Assembly: GCF_051020765.1 (NCBI RefSeq)
Contig: NC_134942.1
Location: 930,001 to 994,000 of the forward strand
Origin: Lasioglossum baleicum
Taxonomy: Eukaryota > Arthropoda > Insecta > Hymenoptera > Halictidae
Direction of reading: 5' to 3'
Length of the DNA: 64,000 nucleotides
Part shown: one piece after another, positions 48,701 to 57,100 of the stretch
How positions within the stretch are numbered: position 1 is the stretch's first letter
Layout of the letters: every line of letters begins with the position of its first letter
Program-made: the position numbers and the translations under genes
Notes under the pieces: generated by a model
Told to the model about the DNA's origin: nothing
The model's database searches: none
The model's input: the letters and a program-made list of their open reading frames with translations, nothing else

Positions 48701-49393
48701 TTACAGTATGACAAACTCGTTAAATCCACGTCTGTAACGACCGCGATTTGTAGGACTGTCTTTATCGATTACGAGAAATCCATACTTCTTTCGCCAACAA
48801 TTTACACATAACGCGCTAAACGTTTCAAACGACATATCGGTATTTACATGATCCTGATGAATGTGACGCAAGTTCATGGTATCCTGTTTGAACAAAACCA
48901 GTAGATTGGCATTGTCACGAATTAAATGTTTAGGTATTCTCGCATACGACTGACCCAAGTAGAAGCAATCGACGTGTGAATGTCTACCCATCGCAAAATA
49001 CTCTCTCATGATATCCTGCTCGTCACACGCCACATCGTCGAAGATAAATATCGAATCGGGCCGTACCTCTGCGGGGGGTATTACGTCAGCGTTGTCTGTG
49101 AACGCGAAGTAGCCTACATCCTTCCCCACGGATGAGAACAGTTTGCTCAAGTATTGATATTTTGGCTGATTCAGCGATTTTGAGTATACATAAACGTTTG
49201 CAAATCGTAGTCCGTTCGCACTCTCCAGCAGGCTGATCATAACGTTTGTTTTACCGCATCCTGACGGACCGCTTATGACACATCGTACATTGCCTGGTAA
49301 CAATGATCCATGTTTTCGCATCGTCTCGTCACAATCGTCGAACGCGCGACACGTTGGAACACGAATATCCAAAGATTGCCTTACAAAATGCAT
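48701..49393 (-). CDS. ATP: A32/FtsK-HerA-like genome packaging ATPase
   Basis: This 230-residue protein is an intact P-loop ATPase. Walker A is GPSGCGKT at 42-49, in VRCVISGPSGCGKTNVM. Walker B is SIFIFDD at 114-120, a hydrophobic strand followed by two acidic residues. A sensor-like segment, YLGQSYARIPKHLIRDNANL (145-164), follows with the polar Gln148 and Asn161 typical of the A32 family. These ATPases pump viral DNA into preformed capsids and are a core gene of Polintons and related double jelly-roll viruses. It is divergent from the PLA2-like gene across a 124-bp shared promoter. The length is normal for the family. Confidence 0.9.
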   Translation of the reverse strand: MHFVRQSLDIRVPTCRAFDDCDETMRKHGSLLPGNVRCVISGPSGCGKTNVMISLLESANGLRFANVYVYSKSLNQPKYQYLSKLFSSVGKDVGYFAFTDNADVIPPAEVRPDSIFIFDDVACDEQDIMREYFAMGRHSHVDCFYLGQSYARIPKHLIRDNANLLVLFKQDTMNLRHIHQDHVNTDMSFETFSALCVNCWRKKYGFLVIDKDSPTNRGRYRRGFNEFVIL

Positions 49394-49426
49394 GATTTGA
49401 TTGATTCGATGAGGGAGGGGAGGTAG

Positions 49427-49463
49427 TATTTATATGAGAGCTCAAACACCGTAGGTATCAGTC
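49427..49463. promoter_or_regulatory. Divergent core promoter of ATPase (-) and PLA2-like gene (+)
   Basis: One A+T octamer serves both strands. On the plus strand TATATGAG begins at 49431, and an initiator TCAGTC with its A at 49460 lies 29 bases downstream, leaving a 58-base leader before ATG 49518. On the minus strand the same bases read TATAAATA (49434 to 49427), placing the expected start near 49404, about 10 bases before the ATPase ATG. Confidence 0.55.
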
Positions 49464-49517
49464 ACTCCCCTCCCCCGAACGTGTTCTTTTTAAAAGAGAT
49501 AGTAGGCAAAATAGCTT

Positions 49518-49979
49518 ATGAATCATCATTCACTCGGTTCGCATACGGGCAAGGAGTTTTTAAACAGAGCTATAAACGCGCTACCGTTTGAATTGCATAT
49601 ACCTGGATATCAATTCTGCGGTCCTGGTACGAAACTGACTGCGCGATTAGCTCGTGGGGATCGAGGAATCAATCCGTTGGATACAGCCTGTCGAGAGCAC
49701 GATATAGCGTATTCGCGATACAAAGATCTTGAAAATCGTCACAAGGCCGATCACGTTTTGGCTGATCGAGCACTGCATCGGATAACGTCCGGAGACGCAA
49801 CTTTGGGAGAGAAGGTGTCCGCGACTGCAGTGTTGGCAGCCATGAAAGCTAAAACGAAATTGGGCATGGGTTTGATAAAGAAAAAAGGTGAAAAGAAAAA
49901 AAAACAACTAAACGAATTCTCCCGATCGCCAAACGTGGTGGTTTTCTACCGTTGCTGTTACCCGCTTTGTCGGCTATAG
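49518..49979 (+). CDS. PLA2-like virion protein, N-terminal part
   Basis: The frame opens with a phospholipase A2-like domain. A calcium-loop-type segment YQFCGPGT lies at 31-38, and the catalytic pair H61-D62 with Tyr65 in CREHDIAYSRY matches the HDxxY signature. This small PLA2-like fold is shared with the VP1 unique region of parvoviruses and with Polinton virion proteins, where it is thought to help the particle cross membranes. A Lys-rich stretch follows around residues 115-130. The frame reaches a stop at 49979, but similarity to the expected downstream part continues in the -1 frame after the A9 run at 49896-49904, so the last ~25 codons are probably out of frame. Confidence 0.75.
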   Translation: MNHHSLGSHTGKEFLNRAINALPFELHIPGYQFCGPGTKLTARLARGDRGINPLDTACREHDIAYSRYKDLENRHKADHVLADRALHRITSGDATLGEKVSATAVLAAMKAKTKLGMGLIKKKGEKKKKQLNEFSRSPNVVVFYRCCYPLCRL

Positions 49980-50194
49980 GCGCATTGACGGGTGGTGCCG
50001 CGGGGGTAGTCAAAGCTATAAACGCTGCAAAAGCTGCTAAGAAACAATTACAAGAAGCGGAGCGACACAATCGAGCCATGGAGGGTCGTGGGATACATCT
50101 CGCACCGTATAAGCATGGAAAAGGTTTGAAGGAAAAAAAAAACAACGAAGAAGGACAACACGACGACAGATATCGAATTGATGGTCATGTGTAA
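49952..50194 (+). CDS. PLA2-like virion protein, C-terminal part in the -1 frame
   Basis: This is the continuation of the previous gene in another frame; the frame is already open from the A9 run onward. It has a hydrophobic Ala/Gly/Leu-rich segment (LLPALSAIGALTGGAAGVV) followed by an amphipathic KAINAAKAAKKQLQEAERH helix, a layout reminiscent of membrane-active capsid-lining proteins. Two sites fit the adenain-type cleavage rule: L-T-G-G before A, and M-E-G-R before G. The G-x-G-I-x-L-x-P-Y-K segment near the end looks conserved. The first ATG here is internal to the gene. Confidence 0.65.
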   Translation: MLLPALSAIGALTGGAAGVVKAINAAKAAKKQLQEAERHNRAMEGRGIHLAPYKHGKGLKEKKNNEEGQHDDRYRIDGHV

Positions 50195-50492
50195 AGGATT
50201 ACCGTATTTTCGTGGAGTTTTTATGCGTGACGATTTACCGCTGCGTGCGTGGGTAAACGAGCGAGGTATAGTCAATCTAGATAATAGTCGTGGACCGGGA
50301 ACGCACTGGGTCGCCTATATAAAACACAGCTCGCGTGTCAAATACTTTGATAGTTTTGGAAATCTTCAACCGCCGATTGAGTTGATTCACTATTTCGGCG
50401 CGAACGTGGCGATCTTATATAACCACGAACGTTTTCAAAACTACGACGAAAGCGTGTGTGGTCAATTGTGTGCAAAATTTCTCCGAGAATAA
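50181..50492 (+). CDS. PRO: Adenain-like cysteine protease
   Basis: This is the Polinton maturation protease, related to adenovirus protease (peptidase C5) and other Ulp1-fold enzymes. Counting from the ATG at 50181 (103 residues), the catalytic His is H42 in GPGTHWVAY, the acidic partner is D57 in YFDSFG, the oxyanion Gln is probably Q86, and the nucleophile is C93 in ESVCGQLC. The segment LPYFRGVFMRDDLP (7-20) is a hallmark of insect Polinton proteases. The N-terminus looks short: the frame is open back to about 50128 without another ATG, so the enzyme may start in the preceding PLA2-like frame via the A10 run at 50133-50142, or at 50181 or 50187. It overlaps the PLA2-like frame by 14 bases. 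Confidence 0.85.
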   Translation: MVMCKGLPYFRGVFMRDDLPLRAWVNERGIVNLDNSRGPGTHWVAYIKHSSRVKYFDSFGNLQPPIELIHYFGANVAILYNHERFQNYDESVCGQLCAKFLRE

Positions 50493-50493
50493 A
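50488..50493 (+). terminator. AATAAA overlapping the protease stop codon
   Basis: The protease TAA stop (50490-50492) lies inside an AATAAA hexamer. It could be a polyadenylation signal ending the protease transcript just before the minor capsid gene at 50521. Whether it is used is unknown. Confidence 0.3.
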
Positions 50494-50520
50494 AGACCCT
50501 GGAAAGAGTCTCTCTACACG

Positions 50521-51273
50521 ATGTATGCGAAAAAGTCATTTACGTTTACATTGTCGGGAAGAAGCAGCATACTATCATCAAAGTACTTTCCCCCCATAGA
50601 TCTGAGCAATGGCGAATATGAGCTGGGATTGCTCGATTTGCAAACTTATTATACGATACCGAACATCAGCGCCAACATTGGAAACAATAGATTCTACTTC
50701 GGTGAAAAAGATGAGGAGATCATCATCCCCGACGGTTCATACGAATTGGATGCAATCAACGCGTACTTGAGGCGTGAAATATGCGCGCGATATCCTCCAA
50801 AAAATGTCGATGAGACTGCCGCCTCAGAATATCCGCTGGTCTTACGGGCGAACAACAACACCATGAAAAGTGAAATTAAAAGCAACTATCAAATAAACTT
50901 TGCAAAGCCTGGCAACGTGGGATCCATCCTAGGATTTTCCATAGATCATGTTTTACCACCAAACGTGTGGCATACATCGAACACACCAGTGAATATCATC
51001 AGCGTGAATATCGTACGAGTGGAATGTAACATAACCACCGGATCGTACGACAATGGTAAACTCGTTCACACGATACATGAGTTTGCGCCTCAGGTACCAC
51101 CAGGATATAAATTGTCGGAAACGCCTGCGCGAGTCATTTACCTTCCAATCGTTGCACGAGTAATTGACGATTTAACCATTCGCATAGTTGATCAATCCGG
51201 ACGTTTGATTGATTTTCGAGGTGAAGAAATCACGGTGCGATTACACGCGCGACGAAGCAATGCTAATTCATAA
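50521..51273 (+). CDS. mCP: Minor capsid (penton-like) protein
   Basis: This 250-residue protein starts at ATG 50521 (MYAKKSFTFTL); the frame is open a further 21 codons upstream, but that part overlaps the protease end and reads as noncoding. The segment FPPIDLSNGEYELGLLDLQTYYTIPNI, then FYFGEKDEEIIIPDGSYELDAINAYL and a beta-rich C-terminus, matches the conserved minor capsid protein of arthropod Polintons (the PX protein in earlier naming), inferred to be a single jelly-roll that forms the pentons. There are no membrane segments. It lies between the protease and the major capsid gene on the same strand and overlaps the next small ORF by 14 bases. Confidence 0.82.
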   Translation: MYAKKSFTFTLSGRSSILSSKYFPPIDLSNGEYELGLLDLQTYYTIPNISANIGNNRFYFGEKDEEIIIPDGSYELDAINAYLRREICARYPPKNVDETAASEYPLVLRANNNTMKSEIKSNYQINFAKPGNVGSILGFSIDHVLPPNVWHTSNTPVNIISVNIVRVECNITTGSYDNGKLVHTIHEFAPQVPPGYKLSETPARVIYLPIVARVIDDLTIRIVDQSGRLIDFRGEEITVRLHARRSNANS

Positions 51274-51415
51274 TACGGTATTCCATACATTGAACAACAG
51301 CATCGGTAACAACAGCAAGAAACTAACCGCAGAAAAAAGGTTGACGATTCGTAAGAAATTAACTGTGAAAAACGCAAAGTATCTACAATCTTTGGGCTTT
51401 ATTGTTAAAAAGTGA
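51260..51415 (+). CDS. Small basic Polinton ORF between capsid genes
   Basis: This 51-residue frame starts at ATG 51260, overlaps the minor capsid stop and ends 6 bases before the major capsid ATG. It is very basic (AEKRLTIRKKLTVKNAKYL) and ends QSLGFIVKK. Short basic ORFs ending in a Leu-Gly-Phe-type motif seem to occupy this position in other insect Polintons, from memory; no function is known. The tight packing on both sides argues for a real gene. A DNA-binding or core role is possible. Confidence 0.5.
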   Translation: MLIHNTVFHTLNNSIGNNSKKLTAEKRLTIRKKLTVKNAKYLQSLGFIVKK

Positions 51416-51421
51416 AAGATC

Positions 51422-52672
51422 ATGTTTGATGACATTTTGAACATCTCCGAAGCGCCAATCTTCGACAATCGCATAACGAAGATTGAGCTGCACACATACA
51501 ATCCGTATGCTAACACAACGTTTGAAAACAGCGATGAGATAAGGATACCCATTCAACAACAAGACCTATACACGCTCCCATGTAAAAGCTTCCTATACGT
51601 TGAGGGAAAACTTAGTTTACCAGGAAAACTCGAATTACCGGTTGAAGGAGAATCCCACATCGATACGGTAACTCTCGAGAACAATACTGTTGCGTTTATG
51701 TTTGAGGAAATACGCTATGAATTGAATGGAGTGGAAATTGATCGGTCCAGAAATCCTGGCGCGACGACAACTTTGAAGAATTATGTGAGTCTGTCTAGAA
51801 CGAGAAGCAGCGCATTGTCCAACGCTGGTTGGCTGTATGGTGATGATGGACAGAAGCAGACTGCAACGGCCACGGCTGCAATATATTTCAACTTTTGCGT
51901 ACCTATGAGTGTTTTATTAGGCTTCTGCGAAGACTACAAACGCATCGTGATAAATGCTCGGCACGAATTAATTTTGATTCGCTCGCGTACCGACGCGAAT
52001 GCGTTGTACAGTCCTTCCAACAACGCGAAACCTATTCTGAATCTATACAAAATTCAATGGCGAATGCCTCACGTCACATTGGATGAAGTACATAAGCTGT
52101 CCATGCTACAGATTTTAGACAGCGACAGACCAATCGACATGACCTTTCGATCGTGGGATCTGTACGAATATCCTCTACTACACACAACTACGAAGCATAC
52201 ATGGGCGATAAAAACGGCTCTACAAATGGAAAAACCGCGATACGTGATATTCGCTTTGCAAACCAATCGAAAGAACAACTTAATGAAAACGGCTACACGA
52301 TTCGATCATTGTGCATTGACAAATATTCGACTTTACTTGAACTCGGAAACCTATCCATACGATGATCTAAATATCGATTTCGAGAAAGGTAAATACGCGT
52401 TGCTCTATGACATGTATGCAAAATTCCAAGAATCATACTATGGAAACTGTGAAGCGCTACTCGATGTCACGGATTTCTTGCAATACGGTCCACTCGTCGT
52501 TCTCGATTGTTCTCGACAAAACGAAGTGTTAAAAAATGCTACGGTTGACGTGCGAATTGAATTTGAATGTCGAACCGACGTCCCCCCATCGACAACAGCC
52601 TACTGCTTAATAATACATGACCGTATCATGGAATACAATCCACTAACGAACATTGTTCAAAAAATTACTTAA
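51422..52672 (+). CDS. MCP: Major capsid protein (double jelly-roll type)
   Basis: This 416-residue protein is an intact frame from ATG 51422. The N-terminal segment PIFDNRITKIELHTYNPYANTTF, then DEIRIPIQQQDLYTLPCKSFLYVEGKL and VAFMFEEIRYELNGVEIDRSRNPG, is highly characteristic of the capsid protein (PY in earlier naming) of arthropod Polintons, which was assigned as a double jelly-roll major capsid protein by structure comparison. The remainder is beta-rich, as expected for two stacked jelly-rolls, with no signal peptide or membrane helix. It is the last of the plus-strand structural genes and is followed at 34 bases by AATAAA. The presence of major and minor capsid proteins, protease and ATPase implies that virus-like particles could be made if all are expressed. 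Confidence 0.85.
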   Translation: MFDDILNISEAPIFDNRITKIELHTYNPYANTTFENSDEIRIPIQQQDLYTLPCKSFLYVEGKLSLPGKLELPVEGESHIDTVTLENNTVAFMFEEIRYELNGVEIDRSRNPGATTTLKNYVSLSRTRSSALSNAGWLYGDDGQKQTATATAAIYFNFCVPMSVLLGFCEDYKRIVINARHELILIRSRTDANALYSPSNNAKPILNLYKIQWRMPHVTLDEVHKLSMLQILDSDRPIDMTFRSWDLYEYPLLHTTTKHTWAIKTALQMEKPRYVIFALQTNRKNNLMKTATRFDHCALTNIRLYLNSETYPYDDLNIDFEKGKYALLYDMYAKFQESYYGNCEALLDVTDFLQYGPLVVLDCSRQNEVLKNATVDVRIEFECRTDVPPSTTAYCLIIHDRIMEYNPLTNIVQKIT

Positions 52673-52705
52673 AAAACGCTTGTACAAAAAATATATACTT
52701 TATCA

Positions 52706-52711
52706 AATAAA
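52706..52711 (+). terminator. Polyadenylation signal AATAAA, major capsid gene
   Basis: AATAAA lies 34 bases after the capsid stop codon, at the start of an A+T-rich noncoding region. Confidence 0.55.
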
Positions 52712-52740
52712 AAATTATGTGAATGATTTTTTATTTAAAA

Positions 52741-53170
52741 ACAATCCTCATCCTTGCAATAGCGCTGTACCACCCCTCGAGAGAGTTTCTACTCCACTTT
52801 TTCAGAGTGGTATAGAGTTTCCCCCTTATCTTTTTACCGTATGTAGGATTGTACCCTCGAACGTGCTTCATGATTCTTATTCATATCATTGCAAGAGGTG
52901 CGTTTCATAATCTGTGACAGCATTATTTCGCTGCTGATGCCGAGTTGTCAAGCTGGGGAAACATCTGAACACAATCCTACATCACCGAGAGAATTTCTAC
53001 TTCACTTTTTTTTTTCAGAGTGGTATAGAGTTTCCCCCTTATCTTTTTGCCGCATGTGGAATTGTGCCCCAGATGTTTTACGGTTCTTATCCATATCATT
53101 GTAAGAGGAGCGTTTTATAATCTGTAACAGCATCCTTTCGCGGTTGATGTTGACTTGTAAAGTCTGAGGA
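52741..53170 (+). repeat. Two imperfect ~200-230 bp direct repeats
   Basis: Copy 1 (52741-52970) and copy 2 (52971 to about 53170) align through ACAATCCT, GAGAGAATTTCTACT-like, CAGAGTGGTATAGAGTTTCC, CCCTTATCTTTTTRCCG, TTCTTATYCATATCATTG and ATAATCTGTRACAGCAT. Divergence is about 15-20 percent by eye, so this duplication is much older than the Polinton insertion. Confidence 0.75.
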
Positions 53171-53546
53171 ATTTTGTCTTTCCTCTATGAGACTTTTCTA
53201 ATCTAGCAAGCTGTAGTAGTGGCGTTCTTTAACGGTTTGGAGTTACCAGGCCAAAACATCTGGTCACATCAGTTCTCTCGATTAGCACTGATTGAATTTC
53301 GCGAGTTCAGATTTCATTATCTACTGCAACGAAACGTCTTTTCTAATCTCACGAGATTTCATTGCATCTTTTCCGGAGGGGGTACTTGTATAAAACAATG
53401 GGTGTTGGCAATGTCCAAGCACATTTCAAGATGTTATACCTAATTATTGAGGCTGAAGTTTCCCTCAGTGGGTATTTGGAGTTGATGCTAAGTATAAAGA
53501 AATAAATAATATTTTATTAAAGATATTTTAATTAATAAATATTATT

Positions 53547-53796
53547 ACAGATTTTCAACACGGAGGAGGAGCGAACAGCGTTCATCAGGGGATGGCAGTA
53601 TGCCGTGAGGCATAGTGCTGATGAATGGGACGCGTTTGCCACAATTGATATTCCATTAGATATGGTGCGTAAGTTACCAATTTTTATATTTATTAATAAT
53701 TAACAATTAAAAAATAATTTTTATATTTATTAATAAAAAAAAAAATGATTAATATTAAAAAACTTTTTTTCTTTTCAGGACATCAATGAGCAATAA
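53547..53796 (+). other. Exon-like island (possible captured gene 3' end)
   Basis: After a T/A-rich tract ending in TTACAG, a 38-codon open stretch begins (about 53551) and ends at GATATG followed by GTGCGTAAGT, with two candidate donors. About 110 bases later TTTTCTTTTCAG precedes GACATCAATGAGCAATAA, which would add five codons and a stop if the first donor is used. The encoded peptide is acidic/aromatic (EEERTAFIRGWQYAV then HSADEWDAFATIDIP) and looks protein-like. No family is recognised. No convincing 5' exon was found upstream. Confidence 0.35.
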
Positions 53797-54000
53797 TTTG
53801 TATCATAAAAAAAGGAATCCCTCAACCCAGTCAATATTTTGAAGTAATGTTTTAAAAATTTCAAAAATGTAAAAAATTTTTTATTTAATTATGATTTATT
53901 TAAAAACAATCCCTCATACTTCTCAATCTACTACTCAATCCTACTTAATGTAATAAAATTTTTTTTATAATAAAAAGCATTTTGAATTAAGATGTATTTT

Positions 54001-54006
54001 TTTATT
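54001..54006 (-). terminator. Polyadenylation signal AATAAA, PolB gene
   Basis: TTTATT on the plus strand reads AATAAA on the minus strand, about 100 bases past the PolB stop. Confidence 0.45.
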
Positions 54007-54106
54007 TACAAAACAATCCTCCTACTTCCCAATCTGAAGCGCATAGAATATAATGTTTTCATAGGATGCGTCTCCATACTTTTTTTCTTTTTATAGATAA
54101 AATTTC

Positions 54107-57100
54107 TCAATCGATACTGTAATGCCCCCAAGGAAGAGTATTGATCAAATTATTACAAATATATCGCTTATCGTCGTACGGGCTCAATGCTAATTTTATT
54201 TCCGACATCGAATACACCTGATGTCGTACAGACGCTATACAATTACTGCTAACACTCTTTTCGGTATGATTATTAAGACATTCGACATAGTCTTCGAAAC
54301 TTATATCTCGAGCGGTAACGTTTGTCCTAATGCCTTTGATCTTTTTGGTTTCGCAATCATCATGCACGCGAATCGCATACATTTTCGAACGAAGTCCTAC
54401 GAACTCTGTCATGATTTTACCGCCATTCTCATCCTTCATCAATCCGAGCTGTTTCTTGTTTGCAATCGGAACACCGTAAACGTTGTTCACTGTATAATTA
54501 CTGGTGTCATATCGATGGATATCACGTTTCAGCAGCGTCTCGTACGCGTCATCGCAAGTGATTTCATATATCAGACTATCCGTGTCTGTGTATAAAATCT
54601 TACCATTTTGCTGGAATTTTGGATACATGTACTCGTAATGAAAAGTGTATAAATGAAATTTTGATATATCCAATATGGACATGCCTACGTAGATGGGCTT
54701 GTAAAATTTAACGAGCAGCTTTTTCATCTGAATTGCGACGAAGTCTTTAGAAAACACTGTATAACTGTGAAAATTTGGTCTAGCTATCAATAGTTCAACT
54801 CCGTGTCTACCATTCCATCGAGAAAGTAATTTCACGATCGCATGATTTCGAACGTTCTCCATCGTTTTTCCAAACACAGCATTGTTCATTAATTTGAACA
54901 AATTCTTTGAAAAATCGTTGGTTGCGTTAGTGCGTAATTTTGTATTCAAGTCGATATATTCATGCAACCATCGTGACTGTTGAAACTCTAGAATTCGATG
55001 AATTTTCTTCAATTTCAGATTATGTTTTAAACTTTGCTGGAGGTATCGATAATGTATAACGTATCGCTCCTTATTGCGAAGTGTTGCCAGCAACTTTCTT
55101 TGACTCGAGCTGGTTGCTGCATCGTGACTTGGACAAAATGGAAGATCTGCGTGAGCATCGTGAATTTCGCGTGGATACTCTAAATCAACCTCCAAAATGT
55201 ATCCTACAGGGCTATCGATTGGAATGGATTCAACGTTGAAATTATCAATATCCTCCACCCATCGAAAGTCTCTGTGCGGTAGAGGTTGCGACATGGCCCA
55301 ACCATACAAATTATTCACGTCAAAATACATTAAGTAGGTGGATGGTTTACTCGAATCGTGCGTAGACAAATATTTGTTGTTTGCATATGCATATCTGTGA
55401 GAACATTGGCTCAATCCACCACGTATTCCTCGCTCCACGAACAAAAGCATATCGACGTCGGTGAACAACTCCAATTCAATCTTCGTCATTTTCAACATCA
55501 CATCCCACGCGAAACCGGGGAGCGTGAAATAATGTGCTGGATCAAGCTTATAATTCTCGAGACAGTCATCGCGAAAATTTTCGAAAACATCCGCCAACAA
55601 CAATACATCCAATTTTAGATATAAATCACTGTACTCTCCTAGCGTTTGTATGGTGAAACGCGACCAAACAGTATTTGCATGAAGGTAACCGACGTCGGAT
55701 ATCTCGCTACCATTTAACCGATTGTAAAATGCTTCGCGCGGCGGTAAACATGTATCATTTAATTTATCGTACGATGCCAGATAGTCGTATGGAAACACGC
55801 CTTTTCTGGTCAACAGGTTGAAATCATCGTTAGAAAGATGTGTAAATTCACCTCGTACGATGCATAATTTATTTTTGTCTAAATACGATGACAGCTTGTC
55901 CAGACTTGAGTTCAAGAACTTGAATGAGTCGATGAAGCGAAATTTTAAGAACTTTACATACTTTCGTTCTTCACCCGGCTGTCTCCCGATGGAAACGTTT
56001 TTCGTGAATGAGATATACTTCTCTTTCGTCAATGGTAATACGTCTATCCGTCCCTCAAACGAATTTGCTAATTCTTTTATGATGAAATGTGCATCGTAGC
56101 CTGATAAATTATGGAAAACCACTGGTATCACGTACGAAGATTGATAGCTTAAATTGCATTCGTTATGAGCTGGACCACGATATGCGCCCGTGAAATGACA
56201 ATGATCACGCACTCGTATATCGTTTTCCTCAAACGTTTTCTCACAGACATGACAATGTGTGGCTGTACGAAAATTTAATTTTTCTGCTTCAGTTAGTGGA
56301 TTCATTGGCACCGTTTTATCAAATAGCGGCTGTAATTTCTGACTCAGCTCGTACAACCTGTTTGCAAACCATGCAGCGCATCCCGCTTTATCACGATAAA
56401 CCTGATACTCGCACAGCGATTCATCGTAGCGACAATGTATATAGTATCCTATACTAAACGCGTGGTGTTGTTGATATTGTACGCGTGCTGCACGGTCTTC
56501 TCCCTCCTGTTCCTCAGGCAGCAGCAGACACTCCAAGTCAGCATAGATAATGAATGGTGTCTGTTCTTTGTTTACAAAATTTTTAAAGTGTAACCACTTA
56601 TCTTCGCTCGTTGGAAGCGTCAGAGCACAATCATTCATTCGTTCACAGTCGATTGTATGAATGTTTAATCTCTCCAGCGTAGGGAAATATTGCAGGCACC
56701 TGTGGGAAGAAAACTTTTCTTGCTTCAAAGAATTTAAAAAAACAAAAAAACGTGCAACTTACCGATCACAAATATGTTTATGATTTTTCTTCTTGCTAAG
56801 CTGTGATGAAACCAATCTTGACAAATTTCGTATACATGCGAAATGGCCGTGCGTCTTTGCAGCATTCTGGATAAACAGCAAATTGACATGTCTTCTCCGT
56901 TTCTTCTCAGTCAAATGAAGTGTTACACATTTCTTGCGCACCCATTCGAACACGTTTATGGAAACATCGTTTTTTCGTTCAAATTTTCGAATGTCTTTGA
57001 ACAGCATAGGCGATTGAAAACCTTCGGTTTGAAGCACTGTTTTGTAGTGTGGATATGATGATAAACGCGATGGATTTGTCTTGGCCGGATAGAGACCCAC

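Larger units (their letters stand above)
52712..54000. other. Capsid-PolB intergenic region with degenerate repeats and no intact gene
   Basis: No long conserved frame is present on either strand. Two imperfect direct copies of about 200-230 bp lie at 52741-52970 and 52971 to about 53170, both starting ACAATCCT and sharing CAGAGTGGTATAGAGTTTCC. A ~21-bp sequence, TTATTTAAAAACAATCC, occurs at 52731, 53896 and, in variant form, 54002. From about 53547 there is an exon-like island (listed separately). The rest is A+T-rich. The small frames inside are weak. Confidence 0.6.

Noticed and set aside
48631..48729. Upstream start for the DUF8207-like gene
   Set aside because: Overlaps the ATPase end and encodes a Cys/Ser-rich stretch unlike the helical N-terminus that follows the ATG at 48630.
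50458..50520. Upstream start for the minor capsid protein
   Set aside because: Overlaps the end of the protease in another frame and adds residues with no conserved pattern; ATG 50521 fits better.
51895..52365. Small plus-strand frames inside the major capsid gene
   Set aside because: Out-of-frame shadows of the intact capsid frame.
52653..53443. Plus-strand frames of 71-85 codons after the capsid gene
   Set aside because: They cross degenerate repeats, lack conserved patterns, and the first overlaps the capsid stop region.
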